This document shows, piece after piece, positions 1 to 8,625 of a DNA stretch of 64,000 nt. Both the position numbers and the translations under genes were made by a program. Position 1 is the stretch's first letter; each line of letters opens with the position of its first letter. Source of the DNA: Flavobacteriaceae bacterium (lineage in GTDB: Bacteria > Bacteroidota > Bacteroidia > Flavobacteriales > Flavobacteriaceae); NCBI GenBank assembly GCA_024638225.1, contig JAHEKR010000002.1, positions 1 through 64,000 of the forward strand, given 5' to 3'. A model generated the notes under the pieces. It did not search any database, was not told where the DNA came from, and saw only the letters and a program-made list of their open reading frames with translations.

Positions 1-630
1 TTAACGCTTAAAAACGCAAAAATATACAACAGTGCCTCAGTTAATTTATGGGGTAAAACCGCTCATATTTATGCTGAAAACAGTGTTTTTGGTAGTGCGG
101 GACAGTTGTCTTTTTTTGGAAATATTGGCGGTGAGTATGAGTTTGTGCATTGCACGTTTGCCAACTACTGGAATAAGAGCTTTAGAACAAATCCTGCTGT
201 ACTCTTAAACGACTATACCCCAATAGATTCGGACAATAATTTCATTAAACCCCTAACACAGGCCAACTTTCACAACTGCATCATTGAAGGAAATCAACTT
301 GTCGAATTTTTTGTAACGCAAGAGGGTACAGACCCCCTCCGTTTTAACTTAAACCATACGGCCATACAGTTTGAAAGTTCATCAAACACTGTAGTAGACA
401 ATCCCTATTTTGATTGGAATGATGCCATGTTTTACAATCAACTTACGCGTAATGCTACTCCTGGGTTTGTACTTCCAGAAGAACACGATTACCGCATTAA
501 TCAAGAAAGCGACTTTATAGGCATAGGCAAACAAACTCAAGCCGACCTTGTTCCACTAGATTTGTTAGGAAAAGACAGACGTAATACTGTAGATCTTGGG
601 GCCTACCAACACGTAATTATTGATAATTAG
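1..630 (+). CDS. C-terminal part of a right-handed parallel beta-helix protein (5' end outside window)
   Basis: The reading frame is open from the first base, so at least 209 residues belong to a gene that begins before the window. The sequence has short repeating turns rich in Asn and aliphatic residues (for example [18 protein letters not shown] and [11 protein letters not shown]), as in pectin-lyase-like beta-helices. It ends with a [17 protein letters not shown] segment, the usual closing motif (D..G..R....D.GAYE) of Bacteroidetes surface beta-helix proteins. Such proteins are normally exported and bind or cleave polysaccharides, but no catalytic residues can be judged from this fragment. 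Its stop codon overlaps the stop of convergent glyA by 2 to 3 nt. The function is inferred from fold only. Confidence 0.7.
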   Translation, partial: LTLKNAKIYNSASVNLWGKTAHIYAENSVFGSAGQLSFFGNIGGEYEFVHCTFANYWNKSFRTNPAVLLNDYTPIDSDNNFIKPLTQANFHNCIIEGNQLVEFFVTQEGTDPLRFNLNHTAIQFESSSNTVVDNPYFDWNDAMFYNQLTRNATPGFVLPEEHDYRINQESDFIGIGKQTQADLVPLDLLGKDRRNTVDLGAYQHVIIDN

Positions 631-1907
631 GCGTTAAAAAGGGGCCGATGAGCCATCATCGCATTGACTTGTTCGGCTACACCTGCCAAAACGGTCTCAT
701 TTTCAGGTTGCTTGATTACTTCGTCTATCAGCCCAACAATTGGCTCCATATCAGCAGCTTCTAAACCACGTGTTGTAATCGCAGCGGTACCAAATCGGAT
801 TCCAGAGGTTACAAATGGAGATTTATCGTCAAAGGGAACCATATTTTTATTTGCTGTGATATCTGCTCGTACCAGTGATTCTTCTGCCTGTTTTCCCGAT
901 ATATTTTTGTTGCGCAAATCAACCAACATCATATGGTTGTCTGTACCACCAGAAATAAGGTTATAGCCTCTGTCAACGAAAGCTTTTGCCATCGCTTGTG
1001 CATTTTCACGTACCCTAAGGATATATTGCAAGAAGTCATCTGTTAGGGCTTCTCCAAAAGCAATGGCCTTTGCCCCGACTACATGCTCCAAGGGTCCGCC
1101 TTGGTTTCCTGGGAAAACAGCCATATCGAGCAATGAAGACATCATACGGGCATTTCCATTTTTAAAAGTAAGCCCAAATGGATTTTCAAAGTCCTGCCCC
1201 ATAATCATTAAACCACCTCTTGGCCCACGAAGCGTTTTGTGTGTAGTTGTTGTGACTACATGGCAATGTGGCATGGGATCATTGAGAATTCCCTTGGCGA
1301 TTAGTCCAGATGGATGCGAGATATCGGCCAACAAAAAGGCACCTACACTATCAGCAATCTCTCGGAAGCGTTTAAAGTCAATATCGCGAGAATAGGCAGA
1401 TGCACCCGCAATAATCATATTGGGTTTCTCTAGAGCAGCGATTTCAGCGATGGTATCGTAGTTAAGACGACCGGTTTCTTTTTCTACTCCATAAAAAACA
1501 GCATTGTAAAGTCGCCCCGAAAAATTAACAGGAGAACCGTGAGTTAGGTGTCCACCATGTGCGAGATCAAATCCCATAATCTTGTCACCTGGATTAATAA
1601 AGGCGTGGTAAACTGCTGTGTTGGCTTGAGAACCTGAATGAGGCTGAACGTTAGCGTATGCAGCGCCAAACAAAGCCTTAGCCCTGTCAATGGCAATGGT
1701 TTCGATTTCGTCCACTACTTCGCAACCACCATAGTAACGCTTTCCCGGATAGCCTTCAGCATATTTATTGGTGAGTATGGAACCTGTGGCTTCCATAACT
1801 TGGGGACTGGTAAAGTTTTCTGAGGCGATCAGCTCTATTCCAGAGACTTGTCTCGCTTTTTCCGCATCAATTAACTCAAAAATTTGTTCGTCGCGCTCGA
1901 TTTTCAT
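627..1907 (-). CDS. glyA: Serine hydroxymethyltransferase
   Basis: Interconverts serine and glycine while charging tetrahydrofolate with a one-carbon unit; a cytosolic PLP enzyme. The 426-residue product has the family signatures: ELIASENF near residue 30, [14 protein letters not shown] around 48-61, and the PLP-lysine motif [14 protein letters not shown] with the Schiff-base lysine at about residue 224. The frame stays open another 53 codons upstream, but that stretch is hydrophobic, low in homology and crosses the promoter. I therefore start at MKIERDEQ, which gives the normal family length. A TTG-N16-TATTTTTG promoter lies just upstream. The gene converges on the beta-helix gene, with overlapping stops. 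Confidence 0.97.
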   Translation of the reverse strand: MKIERDEQIFELIDAEKARQVSGIELIASENFTSPQVMEATGSILTNKYAEGYPGKRYYGGCEVVDEIETIAIDRAKALFGAAYANVQPHSGSQANTAVYHAFINPGDKIMGFDLAHGGHLTHGSPVNFSGRLYNAVFYGVEKETGRLNYDTIAEIAALEKPNMIIAGASAYSRDIDFKRFREIADSVGAFLLADISHPSGLIAKGILNDPMPHCHVVTTTTHKTLRGPRGGLMIMGQDFENPFGLTFKNGNARMMSSLLDMAVFPGNQGGPLEHVVGAKAIAFGEALTDDFLQYILRVRENAQAMAKAFVDRGYNLISGGTDNHMMLVDLRNKNISGKQAEESLVRADITANKNMVPFDDKSPFVTSGIRFGTAAITTRGLEAADMEPIVGLIDEVIKQPENETVLAGVAEQVNAMMAHRPLFNA

Positions 1908-1923
1908 AGCAAATATTAAAGCA

Positions 1924-1950
1924 CAAAAATAAACAAACACCCCATGACAA
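1924..1950 (-). promoter_or_regulatory. Predicted glyA promoter
   Basis: Read on the minus strand there is a TTG (1948-1950), a 16 nt spacer and TATTTTTG (1924-1931), matching the Bacteroidetes consensus TTG-N(17-23)-TAnnTTTG except for a slightly short spacer. It ends 16 nt before the glyA ATG, which supports the shorter glyA start. Confidence 0.5.
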
Positions 1951-2004
1951 CACACGAAAAAAGTGTGTTTTATCAAAAACAAATGAACATACGACAGAAC
2001 ATCA

Positions 2005-2012
2005 TACTTTTG
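2005..2012 (+). promoter_or_regulatory. Predicted -7 box of smpB (TACTTTTG)
   Basis: TACTTTTG matches TAnnTTTG and ends exactly 4 nt before the GTG start of smpB, which would put the transcript start at the start codon. No convincing TTG -33 element is seen at the right distance. Confidence 0.45.
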
Positions 2013-2016
2013 CATA

Positions 2017-2481
2017 GTGCAAAAACAAATTAACATAAAGAACAAACGCGCTCGATTTGAGTACATCCTTATGGATCAGTACACCGCTGGAATCGTCCTG
2101 ACGGGAACGGAAATTAAATCCATACGCGCGGGGAAGGCTTCTATAGCGGAAAGTTTTTGTGAGTTTAATGATGCGGCAGAACTTTTTATCGTGAATATGT
2201 ATGTGGAGGAATACAGTCATGGTGGGTACATCAACCACCGTACAAAAGGAGATAGAAAATTACTCCTCCAAAAAAAAGAATTAAAAAAGCTATACAAAGA
2301 AGTCCAGAACGTAGGACTAACCATAATTCCACTTCAACTATTTTTGAATGACAGAGGACTGGCAAAAGTGCGGATTGCCTTGGCAAAAGGAAAAAAGATT
2401 CACGACAAGCGTGAGACCTTAAAAGACAGAGAAAACAAACGGCAATTAGATCGTATCAAAAAGAGTTTTAAGCGAGGGTGA
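2017..2481 (+). CDS. smpB: SsrA-binding protein SmpB
   Basis: Partner of tmRNA in trans-translation; it carries tmRNA into stalled ribosomes. The 154-residue product has the OB-fold core ([33 protein letters not shown], given here in parts: [12 protein letters not shown], then [13 protein letters not shown]) and the basic C-terminal tail [19 protein letters not shown] that enters the decoding centre. The start is GTG at 2017, giving [12 protein letters not shown], the usual beginning in flavobacterial homologues. A TACTTTTG box ends 4 nt upstream, so the mRNA may be leaderless. Transcribed divergently from glyA. Downstream lies an imperfect palindrome and a gene remnant, not another intact gene. 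Confidence 0.97.
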   Translation: MQKQINIKNKRARFEYILMDQYTAGIVLTGTEIKSIRAGKASIAESFCEFNDAAELFIVNMYVEEYSHGGYINHRTKGDRKLLLQKKELKKLYKEVQNVGLTIIPLQLFLNDRGLAKVRIALAKGKKIHDKRETLKDRENKRQLDRIKKSFKRG

Positions 2482-2604
2482 CGTTTGGTATATGAAAAGT
2501 AGTGAATTGCGAGCTTCAAACTTATCAAACAGTTGCAATTTTGAAATGGGCTACAGTCCTTTAATGTAGTACTGTCACGCCTATTTTGTATAACATTGTT
2601 GGTA
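2481..2604. repeat. Imperfect inverted repeat, about 125 nt
   Basis: The left end carries GTTTGGTATATGAAAAGTAG (2483-2502). The right end carries CTATTTTGTATAACATTGTTGG (about 2581-2602), whose complement reads ACAATGTTATACAAAATAG. The cores TATA-TGAAAAGTAG and TATA-CAAAATAG pair apart from one gap and two mismatches. The interior (2503-2580) has no gene. It starts at the smpB stop codon and abuts a truncated gene. The shape recalls integron attC-type or other mobile palindromes, but neither core site is exact, so no family is assigned. Confidence 0.4.
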
Positions 2605-2618
2605 TTAGTTTTTCTTGT

Positions 2619-3068
2619 TTAACTCATTGTTTTTAGTTCCGTGTCATAAACTAATAATCCTTCATTAAGGTTGTCAAGCTGTCCTTTTAAAATCCCATTG
2701 TCATCCCAAATAGAAGTTTGTCCGGCACTTTCAAAATCATCACAAAATCCAATACAATTAGACATTAACACTGAAATCGAATATTTGCTTGCTATTTTTG
2801 GATAATAAAGAAATGCTTTTTTAATTCCATTTTGAGACTTTGCAACACTTGCAATATAAAACTCTGCCCCCAATTCAATTGCACTCTCTAAATGTTTAAT
2901 CTGCAATGACTCATAGCAAATAGCTATTGCAATTTTAGTATCCTTTATATTAAGAAATGTCTGTTCGTTTCCTTCTATGAAATAAGGTTTTTCATCTGAA
3001 TGCAATATCTGTTTTGAATAAGTCTGTCGTGGTCGATTCGGTTGGAAAACAGATATTCTTATTAAAAA
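2619..3068 (-). pseudogene. 5'-truncated carbon-nitrogen hydrolase (nitrilase superfamily) remnant
   Basis: The open frame runs from a stop at 3069-3071 to the TGA/TAA region at 2619 without an ATG or GTG at its head. The translation contains the nitrilase-superfamily lysine motif YSKQILHSDE followed by PYFIEG, and the nucleophile motif AIAICYES, then GAEFYIASVAKS. The N-terminal third of a normal protein of about 250-260 residues, including the catalytic glutamate, is missing. Only 20 nt separate the open frame from the end of pcm, so the lost part is not displaced nearby. I read it as a decayed insertion, probably non-functional. An alternative TTG start at 3005 would omit the catalytic lysine as well. 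Confidence 0.7.
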
Positions 3069-3091
3069 TTATGTAACGTTTTTCAGTAAGG

Positions 3092-3736
3092 TCAGTTTTT
3101 ATCACCTAACAAGGGAACAAATCGAAATTCACCCAAGATTAGCTTCTCAAAATCTGCTTGCGAAGTCCTCGTTATTATTGTCATTTTTTGTTGCTCATCC
3201 CCTACTGGAATAACCATCCTACCTCCTACAGCAAGTTGTGCCAATAATGCCTCGGGGACAACTGGAGCGCCGGCAGTAACAATTATCCGGTCAAATGGAG
3301 CCTTCTCTGGAAAGCCTTTGTAGCCATCACCGAAAATGAGTTTTTTGGGTGAAAATCCTAAGGCTGGCAAACGCTTAAGGCTTGTGCGAAATAACTCGTG
3401 TTGACGCTCTATCGAGTATACTTCAGCTCCCATATGACACAAGACAGCTGTTTGGTACCCTGAGCCTGTACCAATTTCCAATACACGCATGCCGGGTTTA
3501 AGCATTAATTGTTCCGATTGAAAAGCTACAGTATAGGGTTGTGAAATGGTTTGCTCGGCACCGATGGGAAAGGCTTTGTCTTGGTATGCGTGATCTTCAA
3601 AGCTACTATCCAAAAATAAATGACGTGGAATGGATGCTATGGCTGCTAAGACTGCGGTGTCTTTTATTCCCTTTTCAGACAAAATATTCGCCAATCGACG
3701 ACGTTTACCCTGATGCTTAGTGGTGTCTTGATTCAT
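3092..3736 (-). CDS. pcm: Protein-L-isoaspartate O-methyltransferase
   Basis: Methylates isoaspartyl residues in aged proteins with SAM, starting their repair to aspartate; cytosolic. The 214-residue length is normal. Family marks are IPRHLFLD near residue 36-43, AEQTISQPYTVA around 60-71, the SAM-binding motif I VLEIGTGSGYQ at about 85-95, and DRIIVTAGAPVVPEAL near 154-169. It is divergent from the Gfo/Idh gene. A TATTTTTG box lies 5 nt before the ATG, so a leaderless or nearly leaderless transcript is possible. Confidence 0.95.
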   Translation of the reverse strand: MNQDTTKHQGKRRRLANILSEKGIKDTAVLAAIASIPRHLFLDSSFEDHAYQDKAFPIGAEQTISQPYTVAFQSEQLMLKPGMRVLEIGTGSGYQTAVLCHMGAEVYSIERQHELFRTSLKRLPALGFSPKKLIFGDGYKGFPEKAPFDRIIVTAGAPVVPEALLAQLAVGGRMVIPVGDEQQKMTIITRTSQADFEKLILGEFRFVPLLGDKN

Positions 3737-3741
3737 TTTAC

Positions 3742-3749
3742 CAAAAATA
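3742..3749 (-). promoter_or_regulatory. Predicted -7 box of pcm (TATTTTTG)
   Basis: TATTTTTG on the minus strand, five nt before the pcm ATG. No clear -33 TTG is visible. Confidence 0.4.
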
Positions 3750-3783
3750 CAAAATCAACTGCCTCCCACCAGACGAATCTTGT

Positions 3784-3791
3784 TACATTTG
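3784..3791 (+). promoter_or_regulatory. Predicted -7 box of the Gfo/Idh/MocA gene (TACATTTG)
   Basis: TACATTTG fits TAnnTTTG and stands exactly 4 nt before the ATG at 3796, the same geometry as at smpB, rrf2 and the arginine leader ORF. Confidence 0.5.
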
Positions 3792-3795
3792 TATT

Positions 3796-4779
3796 ATGAG
3801 TAAAGCACTAAAAATAGGAGTACTTGGCGCTGGTCACTTGGGCAAGATACATCTACGCCTGCTGCATGAATCCAAAAAATATAATTTAGTTGGATTTTAT
3901 GATGAAGACCCGGCTGTACGAAAAGCAGTTCATGAATCATTTGGCTTTCACCCATTTTCGAGCGATGATGCCCTATTAGATGCTGTTGATGTAGTCGATA
4001 TTGTCACGCCTACCATGTTTCATCATGCACTGGCAAAAAAGGCAATTGTAAGTGGGAAACATATTTTTTTAGAAAAACCCATAACCAAAACTGTTGAAGA
4101 GGCGCAAGAATTAATCGATTTAGCAGCGAAGCACCATGTTTTGGGGCAAGTGGGACACGTTGAGCGTTTTAATCCTGCTTTCCTAGCTGTAAAAGACCAT
4201 ATTAAAGACAGTATGTTTATCGAGACGCATCGCTTGTCTGAGTTTAATCCAAGGGGAACAGACGTTCCTGTAGTCCTCGATCTCATGATACACGACATAG
4301 ATACTGTCCTGAGTCTGGTTCACTCAAAAGTGAGTGCTATTTCGGCAAGTGGGGTTTCTATAATCAGCGAAACACCAGACATTGCCAATGCACGTATTGA
4401 GTTTGAAAACGGATGTGTTGCCAATCTTACTGCAAGCAGAATTTCCCTTAAAAGTATGCGTAAAGCCCGATTTTTTCAAAAAAACGCATATATTTCTATT
4501 GATTATTTGAGCAAAAAGGTAGAAGTGGTTAAAATAGAGGATGCACCCGAAAATACGGGTTCGTTTGACATGGTCTTGGAAAATGCACAAGGCACCAAAA
4601 AACGAATTTATTTCGATAATCCAGAAGTTGCTGAGGTCAATGCCATTCAGATGGAACTCGAGTGCTTTGCTGAAGCAATTCGTACGGAAGCGCCCGTAAT
4701 TGTTTCCCTTCAGCAAGGGCTTCATGCACTGGATATCGCTCTTCAGGTTTCTGCATTAGTAGAAAAATCAACAAAATGA
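3796..4779 (+). CDS. Gfo/Idh/MocA family NAD(P)-dependent oxidoreductase
   Basis: A 327-residue cytosolic dehydrogenase of the Gfo/Idh/MocA fold; the substrate is not evident. The Rossmann motif IGVLGAGHLGKIHLRLL is at residues 7-23. The family lysine motif HIFLEKPITKT lies near residues 89-99, and GHVERFNPA near 120-128 is typical of the UDP-sugar-like subgroup. The histidine of LMIHDIDTVLSLV (about 165-177) is the probable catalytic position. It heads a plus-strand operon with the YggS gene, overlapping it in ATGA. Related proteins act on UDP-N-acetylhexosamines, but this is only a possibility here. Confidence 0.85.
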   Translation: MSKALKIGVLGAGHLGKIHLRLLHESKKYNLVGFYDEDPAVRKAVHESFGFHPFSSDDALLDAVDVVDIVTPTMFHHALAKKAIVSGKHIFLEKPITKTVEEAQELIDLAAKHHVLGQVGHVERFNPAFLAVKDHIKDSMFIETHRLSEFNPRGTDVPVVLDLMIHDIDTVLSLVHSKVSAISASGVSIISETPDIANARIEFENGCVANLTASRISLKSMRKARFFQKNAYISIDYLSKKVEVVKIEDAPENTGSFDMVLENAQGTKKRIYFDNPEVAEVNAIQMELECFAEAIRTEAPVIVSLQQGLHALDIALQVSALVEKSTK

Positions 4780-5417
4780 TTGCATCGAAAATCAAGGAAC
4801 TTAAAGGAACACTTGCCAAAGACGTAACACTCGTAGCTGTTTCCAAAACAAAACCTAACAGTGCCCTTATTGAGGCCTATGAAGAAGGTCAACGTGACTT
4901 TGGTGAAAACAAGGTACAAGAGTTGTGCAAAAAAGCAGCAGAACTACCCAAAGATTTCCGTTGGCACATGGTTGGGCATTTGCAGCGAAATAAAGTCAAA
5001 TACATTGCTCCTTTTGTACACTTAATCCACGGCGTAGACAGCCAAAGATTACTCAATGAAATAAACAAGCAGGCTGCCAAAAACAACCGTATCCAAGATG
5101 TACTACTTCAGCTTCACATAGCAGAGGAAAGCAGTAAATTTGGCTTTTCCTTCGAAGAAGCGGATGCGTTTTTACAACAGGAGCTACCGCTTGAGCATGT
5201 TCGTATAAAAGGCTTAATGGGCATGGCTTCTTTTACAGAGGATAAGTGGCAAATAACACAAGAGTTTACCCAATTGGCTACTTTTTTTAACAAATGGAAA
5301 GAGCTAAAATCTTTTGAGGTGCTTTCGATGGGCATGAGTGGTGATTACCCCCTAGCGATTGAAGCAGGAAGTAATATGATACGTGTAGGAAGCCTAATTT
5401 TTGGCAGTAGAATGTAA
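4776..5417 (+). CDS. YggS/PROSC family pyridoxal-phosphate homeostasis protein
   Basis: Binds PLP in an alanine-racemase-like TIM barrel and buffers PLP supply; no catalytic activity is known for the family. The 213-residue product has VAVSKTKP (PLP lysine at about residue 26), DFGENKVQEL near 43-52, WHMVGHLQRNK near 63-73, and the C-terminal LSMGMSGDYPLAIEAGSNMIRVGSLIFG. Its ATG overlaps the preceding stop by 4 nt, and only 3 nt separate it from the exonuclease gene, so the three are probably co-transcribed. Confidence 0.93.
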   Translation: MIASKIKELKGTLAKDVTLVAVSKTKPNSALIEAYEEGQRDFGENKVQELCKKAAELPKDFRWHMVGHLQRNKVKYIAPFVHLIHGVDSQRLLNEINKQAAKNNRIQDVLLQLHIAEESSKFGFSFEEADAFLQQELPLEHVRIKGLMGMASFTEDKWQITQEFTQLATFFNKWKELKSFEVLSMGMSGDYPLAIEAGSNMIRVGSLIFGSRM

Positions 5418-5420
5418 GCT

Positions 5421-6794
5421 ATGTATGCAGTTGTTGATGTAGAAACGACCGGAGGGAAATACAATGAAGAAGGAATTACGGAAATTGCTATTTTTAAATA
5501 TGATGGCAATAAGATTGTAGATCAATTTATAAGTCTTATCAATCCGGAGCGTCCCATACAGCCTTTTGTTGTACAACTTACAGGTATTAACGAGAATATG
5601 CTCCGCAATGCGCCTAAGTTTTACGAAGTAGCTAAGCGTGTTGTAGAAATTACGGATGAATGCACGCTAGTAGCACACAATGCTAGCTTTGATTACCGCA
5701 TGTTAAGTACAGAGTTTAGTCGCCTCGGTTTTACTTTTGAGCGCCCAACATTGTGTACCGTTGCACTATCCAAAAAACTTATCCCAGAACAAGCTTCTTA
5801 CAAGCTCGGCAAACTCGTACGCGCGTTAGGAATTCCACTGAGCGATAGACATAGAGCAGCAGGAGATGCGCGAGCAACAGTCAAACTGCTTAAATTATTG
5901 TTAGATAAGGATGTCAGCAAATCAATAGTTAAAGAAGTGCTGAAGACAAAAGAACACGACCAGGTAAAAAGAAAGTTTTTACAACTTGTAGATCAGGTAA
6001 AAGGAGTGACTGGTGTTTATTATTTACACAACCAGAAAGGAGATGTAATTTATATCGGAAAAAGTACCAATATGCGAAAGCGTGTTAACCAGCATTTTAC
6101 AGGTAAAAGCAGAAAAGCCTTAAAACTCCAATTGGAAACACATGCCGTCAGCGCTGAGGAAACAGGAAGTGAACTTATTGCCTTGCTTAAAGAAATAGAG
6201 GAGATACAGCTACACAAACCCAAGCACAATAGGGTGCACAAAAATGATCGCATCCGATTCGGCCTCGAGGAAGGGGTAAATGCAGGAGGATATCGTTTTT
6301 TACGTATTGTACATGCTCAAGATGGCGGAACTTATGTTACTACATTTAAAAATTTACCCAATGCGCGTAAAGTGCTCTATTTCTTTGCGCAGAAATACAC
6401 CTTATGTCTAAATCTTGTTGGACTCGAATCTGCTATAGATGGATGCAGCTATGTCCAAATAAATAAATGTCTGGGCGCCTGTATCGAAAATGAGACGACA
6501 ACACCCTACAATCAACGTGTTAAGGAATGCATCAATCGCATGAGCTTTCCAGCGCCTAATTTATTGCTTATCGATAAGGGAAGGACACATGATGAGCGAA
6601 GTATAATACTTATACAAAACAATGATTATAAGGGATTTGGATATGTAGACCTAAACTATCAGATTAATAATATAGAAGTGGTTAAAACCATCATTACGCC
6701 CATGAAAAACACACGTGCAGCACGCCATCTGATTCAGCAATTCATCCGAAAAGGGAAAGTCAAACAACTAATTAATCTAGATGAGTCGTCCTAA
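5421..6794 (+). CDS. DEDDh exonuclease fused to a GIY-YIG endonuclease domain
   Basis: A 457-residue two-nuclease protein. Residues 1-165 form a DnaQ-like 3'-5' exonuclease: AVVDVETTG at 3-11 (first acidic pair), LVAHNASFDYRML near 84-96, and HRAAGDARAT near 142-151 for the last His and Asp. Residues about 195-275 are a UvrC/Cho-type GIY-YIG domain: GVTGVYYLHNQKGDVIYIGKS is split as GVYYL and VIYIGKSTNMRKRVNQHF, ending with the EIEEIQLHKPKHN helix. The remainder (280-457) has no motif I recognise. The architecture matches a known family of probable DNA repair nucleases. It overlaps miaA by 14 nt. Confidence 0.88.
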   Translation: MYAVVDVETTGGKYNEEGITEIAIFKYDGNKIVDQFISLINPERPIQPFVVQLTGINENMLRNAPKFYEVAKRVVEITDECTLVAHNASFDYRMLSTEFSRLGFTFERPTLCTVALSKKLIPEQASYKLGKLVRALGIPLSDRHRAAGDARATVKLLKLLLDKDVSKSIVKEVLKTKEHDQVKRKFLQLVDQVKGVTGVYYLHNQKGDVIYIGKSTNMRKRVNQHFTGKSRKALKLQLETHAVSAEETGSELIALLKEIEEIQLHKPKHNRVHKNDRIRFGLEEGVNAGGYRFLRIVHAQDGGTYVTTFKNLPNARKVLYFFAQKYTLCLNLVGLESAIDGCSYVQINKCLGACIENETTTPYNQRVKECINRMSFPAPNLLLIDKGRTHDERSIILIQNNDYKGFGYVDLNYQINNIEVVKTIITPMKNTRAARHLIQQFIRKGKVKQLINLDESS

Positions 6795-7689
6795 GTTAAT
6801 ATGCATTGTAGGACCTACGGCTGTTGGCAAAACATCCTTTGCTGTATCGCTTGCCAAGCCGTTAGATTGTGAGGTATTGTCTTGCGATGCGCGTCAGTGT
6901 TACAAAGAGATGCGTATCGGTACAGCTGTTCCAGAAAAGACTGACTTAGCGGGTGTACCTCACCATTTTATTCAGCACAAGAGTATACATGAGGGTTATT
7001 CAGTAGGTGAATTTGAACGAGATGCACTAAATCTATTAGCGCAGTTGCACAAAAAGCATTCATTCGCCATTCTGGTTGGTGGTTCCAACCTATACAGCGA
7101 TGCTGTGGTCAAAGGCCTTGACCGTTTTCCAATAATTCCGCCAACAGTGAAGCAACATTGGCAAAAGACCTATGCGGACAGAGGAATAGCATACCTACAA
7201 CAAGAATTAGCACGTCTAGACCCGGATTATCATGCCACTGTAGACCTACAAAATCACATGCGTTTACTTCGAGCATTATCCGTTTGTACTGTTTCGGGTA
7301 TGCCCTACTCCTCTTTTATTGGCCAACAAAAAGAAGAACGCCCGTTTGATGTAATTTCTATTGCGCTGACGATGAATCGTGAATCCCTTTACCAAAGGAT
7401 AAATACAAGAGTCGATCAAATGATCGACGCTGGACTAGTCGACGAGGTCAAATCACTGCTTCCATACAAAACACTTCAAGCACTTCAAACAGTCGGCTAC
7501 AGCGAGCTGTTCCCCTATTTAGAAGGTAAGGCAGACTTAAATACTTGCGTAGATCAAATTAAAAAAAACACAAGACGCTTTGCCAAAAGACAACTTACAT
7601 GGCTTCGAAATCATCCATGTACACACCAAATTCCATACGACACAGTTGTAAACGAATCGCTACTACTTCGGTTGGGATTGAAAAAATAG
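6781..7689 (+). CDS. miaA: tRNA dimethylallyltransferase
   Basis: Transfers a dimethylallyl group to A37 of tRNAs that read UNN codons. The 302-residue product begins with a P-loop, [13 protein letters not shown] (residues 8-20). It then has [18 protein letters not shown] (a DSxQ-type motif in which Ser is replaced by Ala), [16 protein letters not shown] near 98-105 and, at the C-terminus, [12 protein letters not shown] and [14 protein letters not shown]. It is the last gene of the 3796-7689 operon, and its last 27 nt overlap convergent purC. Confidence 0.95.
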   Translation: MSRPKLICIVGPTAVGKTSFAVSLAKPLDCEVLSCDARQCYKEMRIGTAVPEKTDLAGVPHHFIQHKSIHEGYSVGEFERDALNLLAQLHKKHSFAILVGGSNLYSDAVVKGLDRFPIIPPTVKQHWQKTYADRGIAYLQQELARLDPDYHATVDLQNHMRLLRALSVCTVSGMPYSSFIGQQKEERPFDVISIALTMNRESLYQRINTRVDQMIDAGLVDEVKSLLPYKTLQALQTVGYSELFPYLEGKADLNTCVDQIKKNTRRFAKRQLTWLRNHPCTHQIPYDTVVNESLLLRLGLKK

Positions 7690-8619
7690 ATCTAAATTGT
7701 GTTGCATTCTCTGTGAGACATTAGAAAGATCTGCCTTTTGAAACGACTTCCCAGTAATATGTTCGTATAACTCAATATAGCGCTCCGAAACAGACGCTAT
7801 ATACACATCGGACATATCGGGTAGCTGTTGGCCTGATTTGCCCTGAAAACCGTGCTCCATGAGCCAACGCCGCACAAATTCCTTTGAGAGTTGTCGTTGC
7901 GGCTCGCCCTTGGCCTGTCGTTCAGCATAACCATCCGCATAAAAATATCGAGAAGAATCGGGCGTGTGTATCTCATCGATTAAAAGAATTTCTCCAGAGG
8001 CATCGATGCCAAACTCATATTTGGTGTCAACTAATATCAAGCCTTGCTTTGCGGCCATTTCTGTGCCACGCGTAAATAGGGCTCGGGTATATCCTGCTAA
8101 TAAATCATAAACTTGTTGTGACACAATCCCTCTGGAAACAAGCGCTTCAGGAGTGATGTCTTCATCGTGCGCCCCTAGTTCAGCTTTGGTCGCTGGCGTA
8201 ATAATCGGTTCTGGAAAGGCATCATTTTCGCGCATGCCCTCAGGCATGGAAGCCCCACAGAGCAAGCGTTTACCGAGTTTATACTCACGTGCCGCATGAC
8301 CCGCCAAATAACCTCTAATAACCATTTCAACCTTTAAGGGAGTACAGGCTTTACCGACCGCTATATTTGGATCTGGAGTAGCAAGTAGCCAATTTGGAAC
8401 AATATCGGCAGTAGCTTCAAGCATATGCGCTGCAATTTGATTTAAAATTTGCCCCTTGTATGGAATTCCTTTGGGCATAACTACATCAAAAGCCGATAGC
8501 CTATCGGTAGCGACCATGACCAGCATATTGTTATCTAAAGTATAAACCTCGCGTACCTTCCCTGTGTACTTGTCGGAACAGCCATTTAGCTGTAAGTCAG
8601 ATTGCATGATAGTTTGCAT
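7663..8619 (-). CDS. purC: Phosphoribosylaminoimidazole-succinocarboxamide synthase
   Basis: The SAICAR synthase of purine synthesis: it joins aspartate to CAIR using ATP. The 318 residues include [14 protein letters not shown] (18-31), [22 protein letters not shown] around 34-55 (shown by the pieces [10 protein letters not shown] and GIPYKGQIL), [13 protein letters not shown] near 101-113, and LVDTKYEFG and [15 protein letters not shown] in the C-terminal half. The length matches the eukaryote-like long form common in Bacteroidetes. It lies 6 nt behind phoH and is probably co-transcribed. A second ATG four codons in (8607) is also possible as the start. Confidence 0.96.
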   Translation of the reverse strand: MQTIMQSDLQLNGCSDKYTGKVREVYTLDNNMLVMVATDRLSAFDVVMPKGIPYKGQILNQIAAHMLEATADIVPNWLLATPDPNIAVGKACTPLKVEMVIRGYLAGHAAREYKLGKRLLCGASMPEGMRENDAFPEPIITPATKAELGAHDEDITPEALVSRGIVSQQVYDLLAGYTRALFTRGTEMAAKQGLILVDTKYEFGIDASGEILLIDEIHTPDSSRYFYADGYAERQAKGEPQRQLSKEFVRRWLMEHGFQGKSGQQLPDMSDVYIASVSERYIELYEHITGKSFQKADLSNVSQRMQHNLDLFFQSQPK

Positions 8620-8625
8620 GAAGTG

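Noticed and set aside
664-1395. Plus-strand open frames opposite glyA
   Set aside because: They are antisense to a well-conserved gene and show no domain or start signal; they are shadows of glyA codon use.
1908-2066. 53-codon N-terminal extension of GlyA
   Set aside because: It covers the promoter, has no homology to the enzyme and would make it too long; MKIERDEQ is the normal start.
2481-2604. Integron attC site
   Set aside because: The ends do not match the attC core (GTTRRRY and complement), there is no integrase in view, and only one copy is present.
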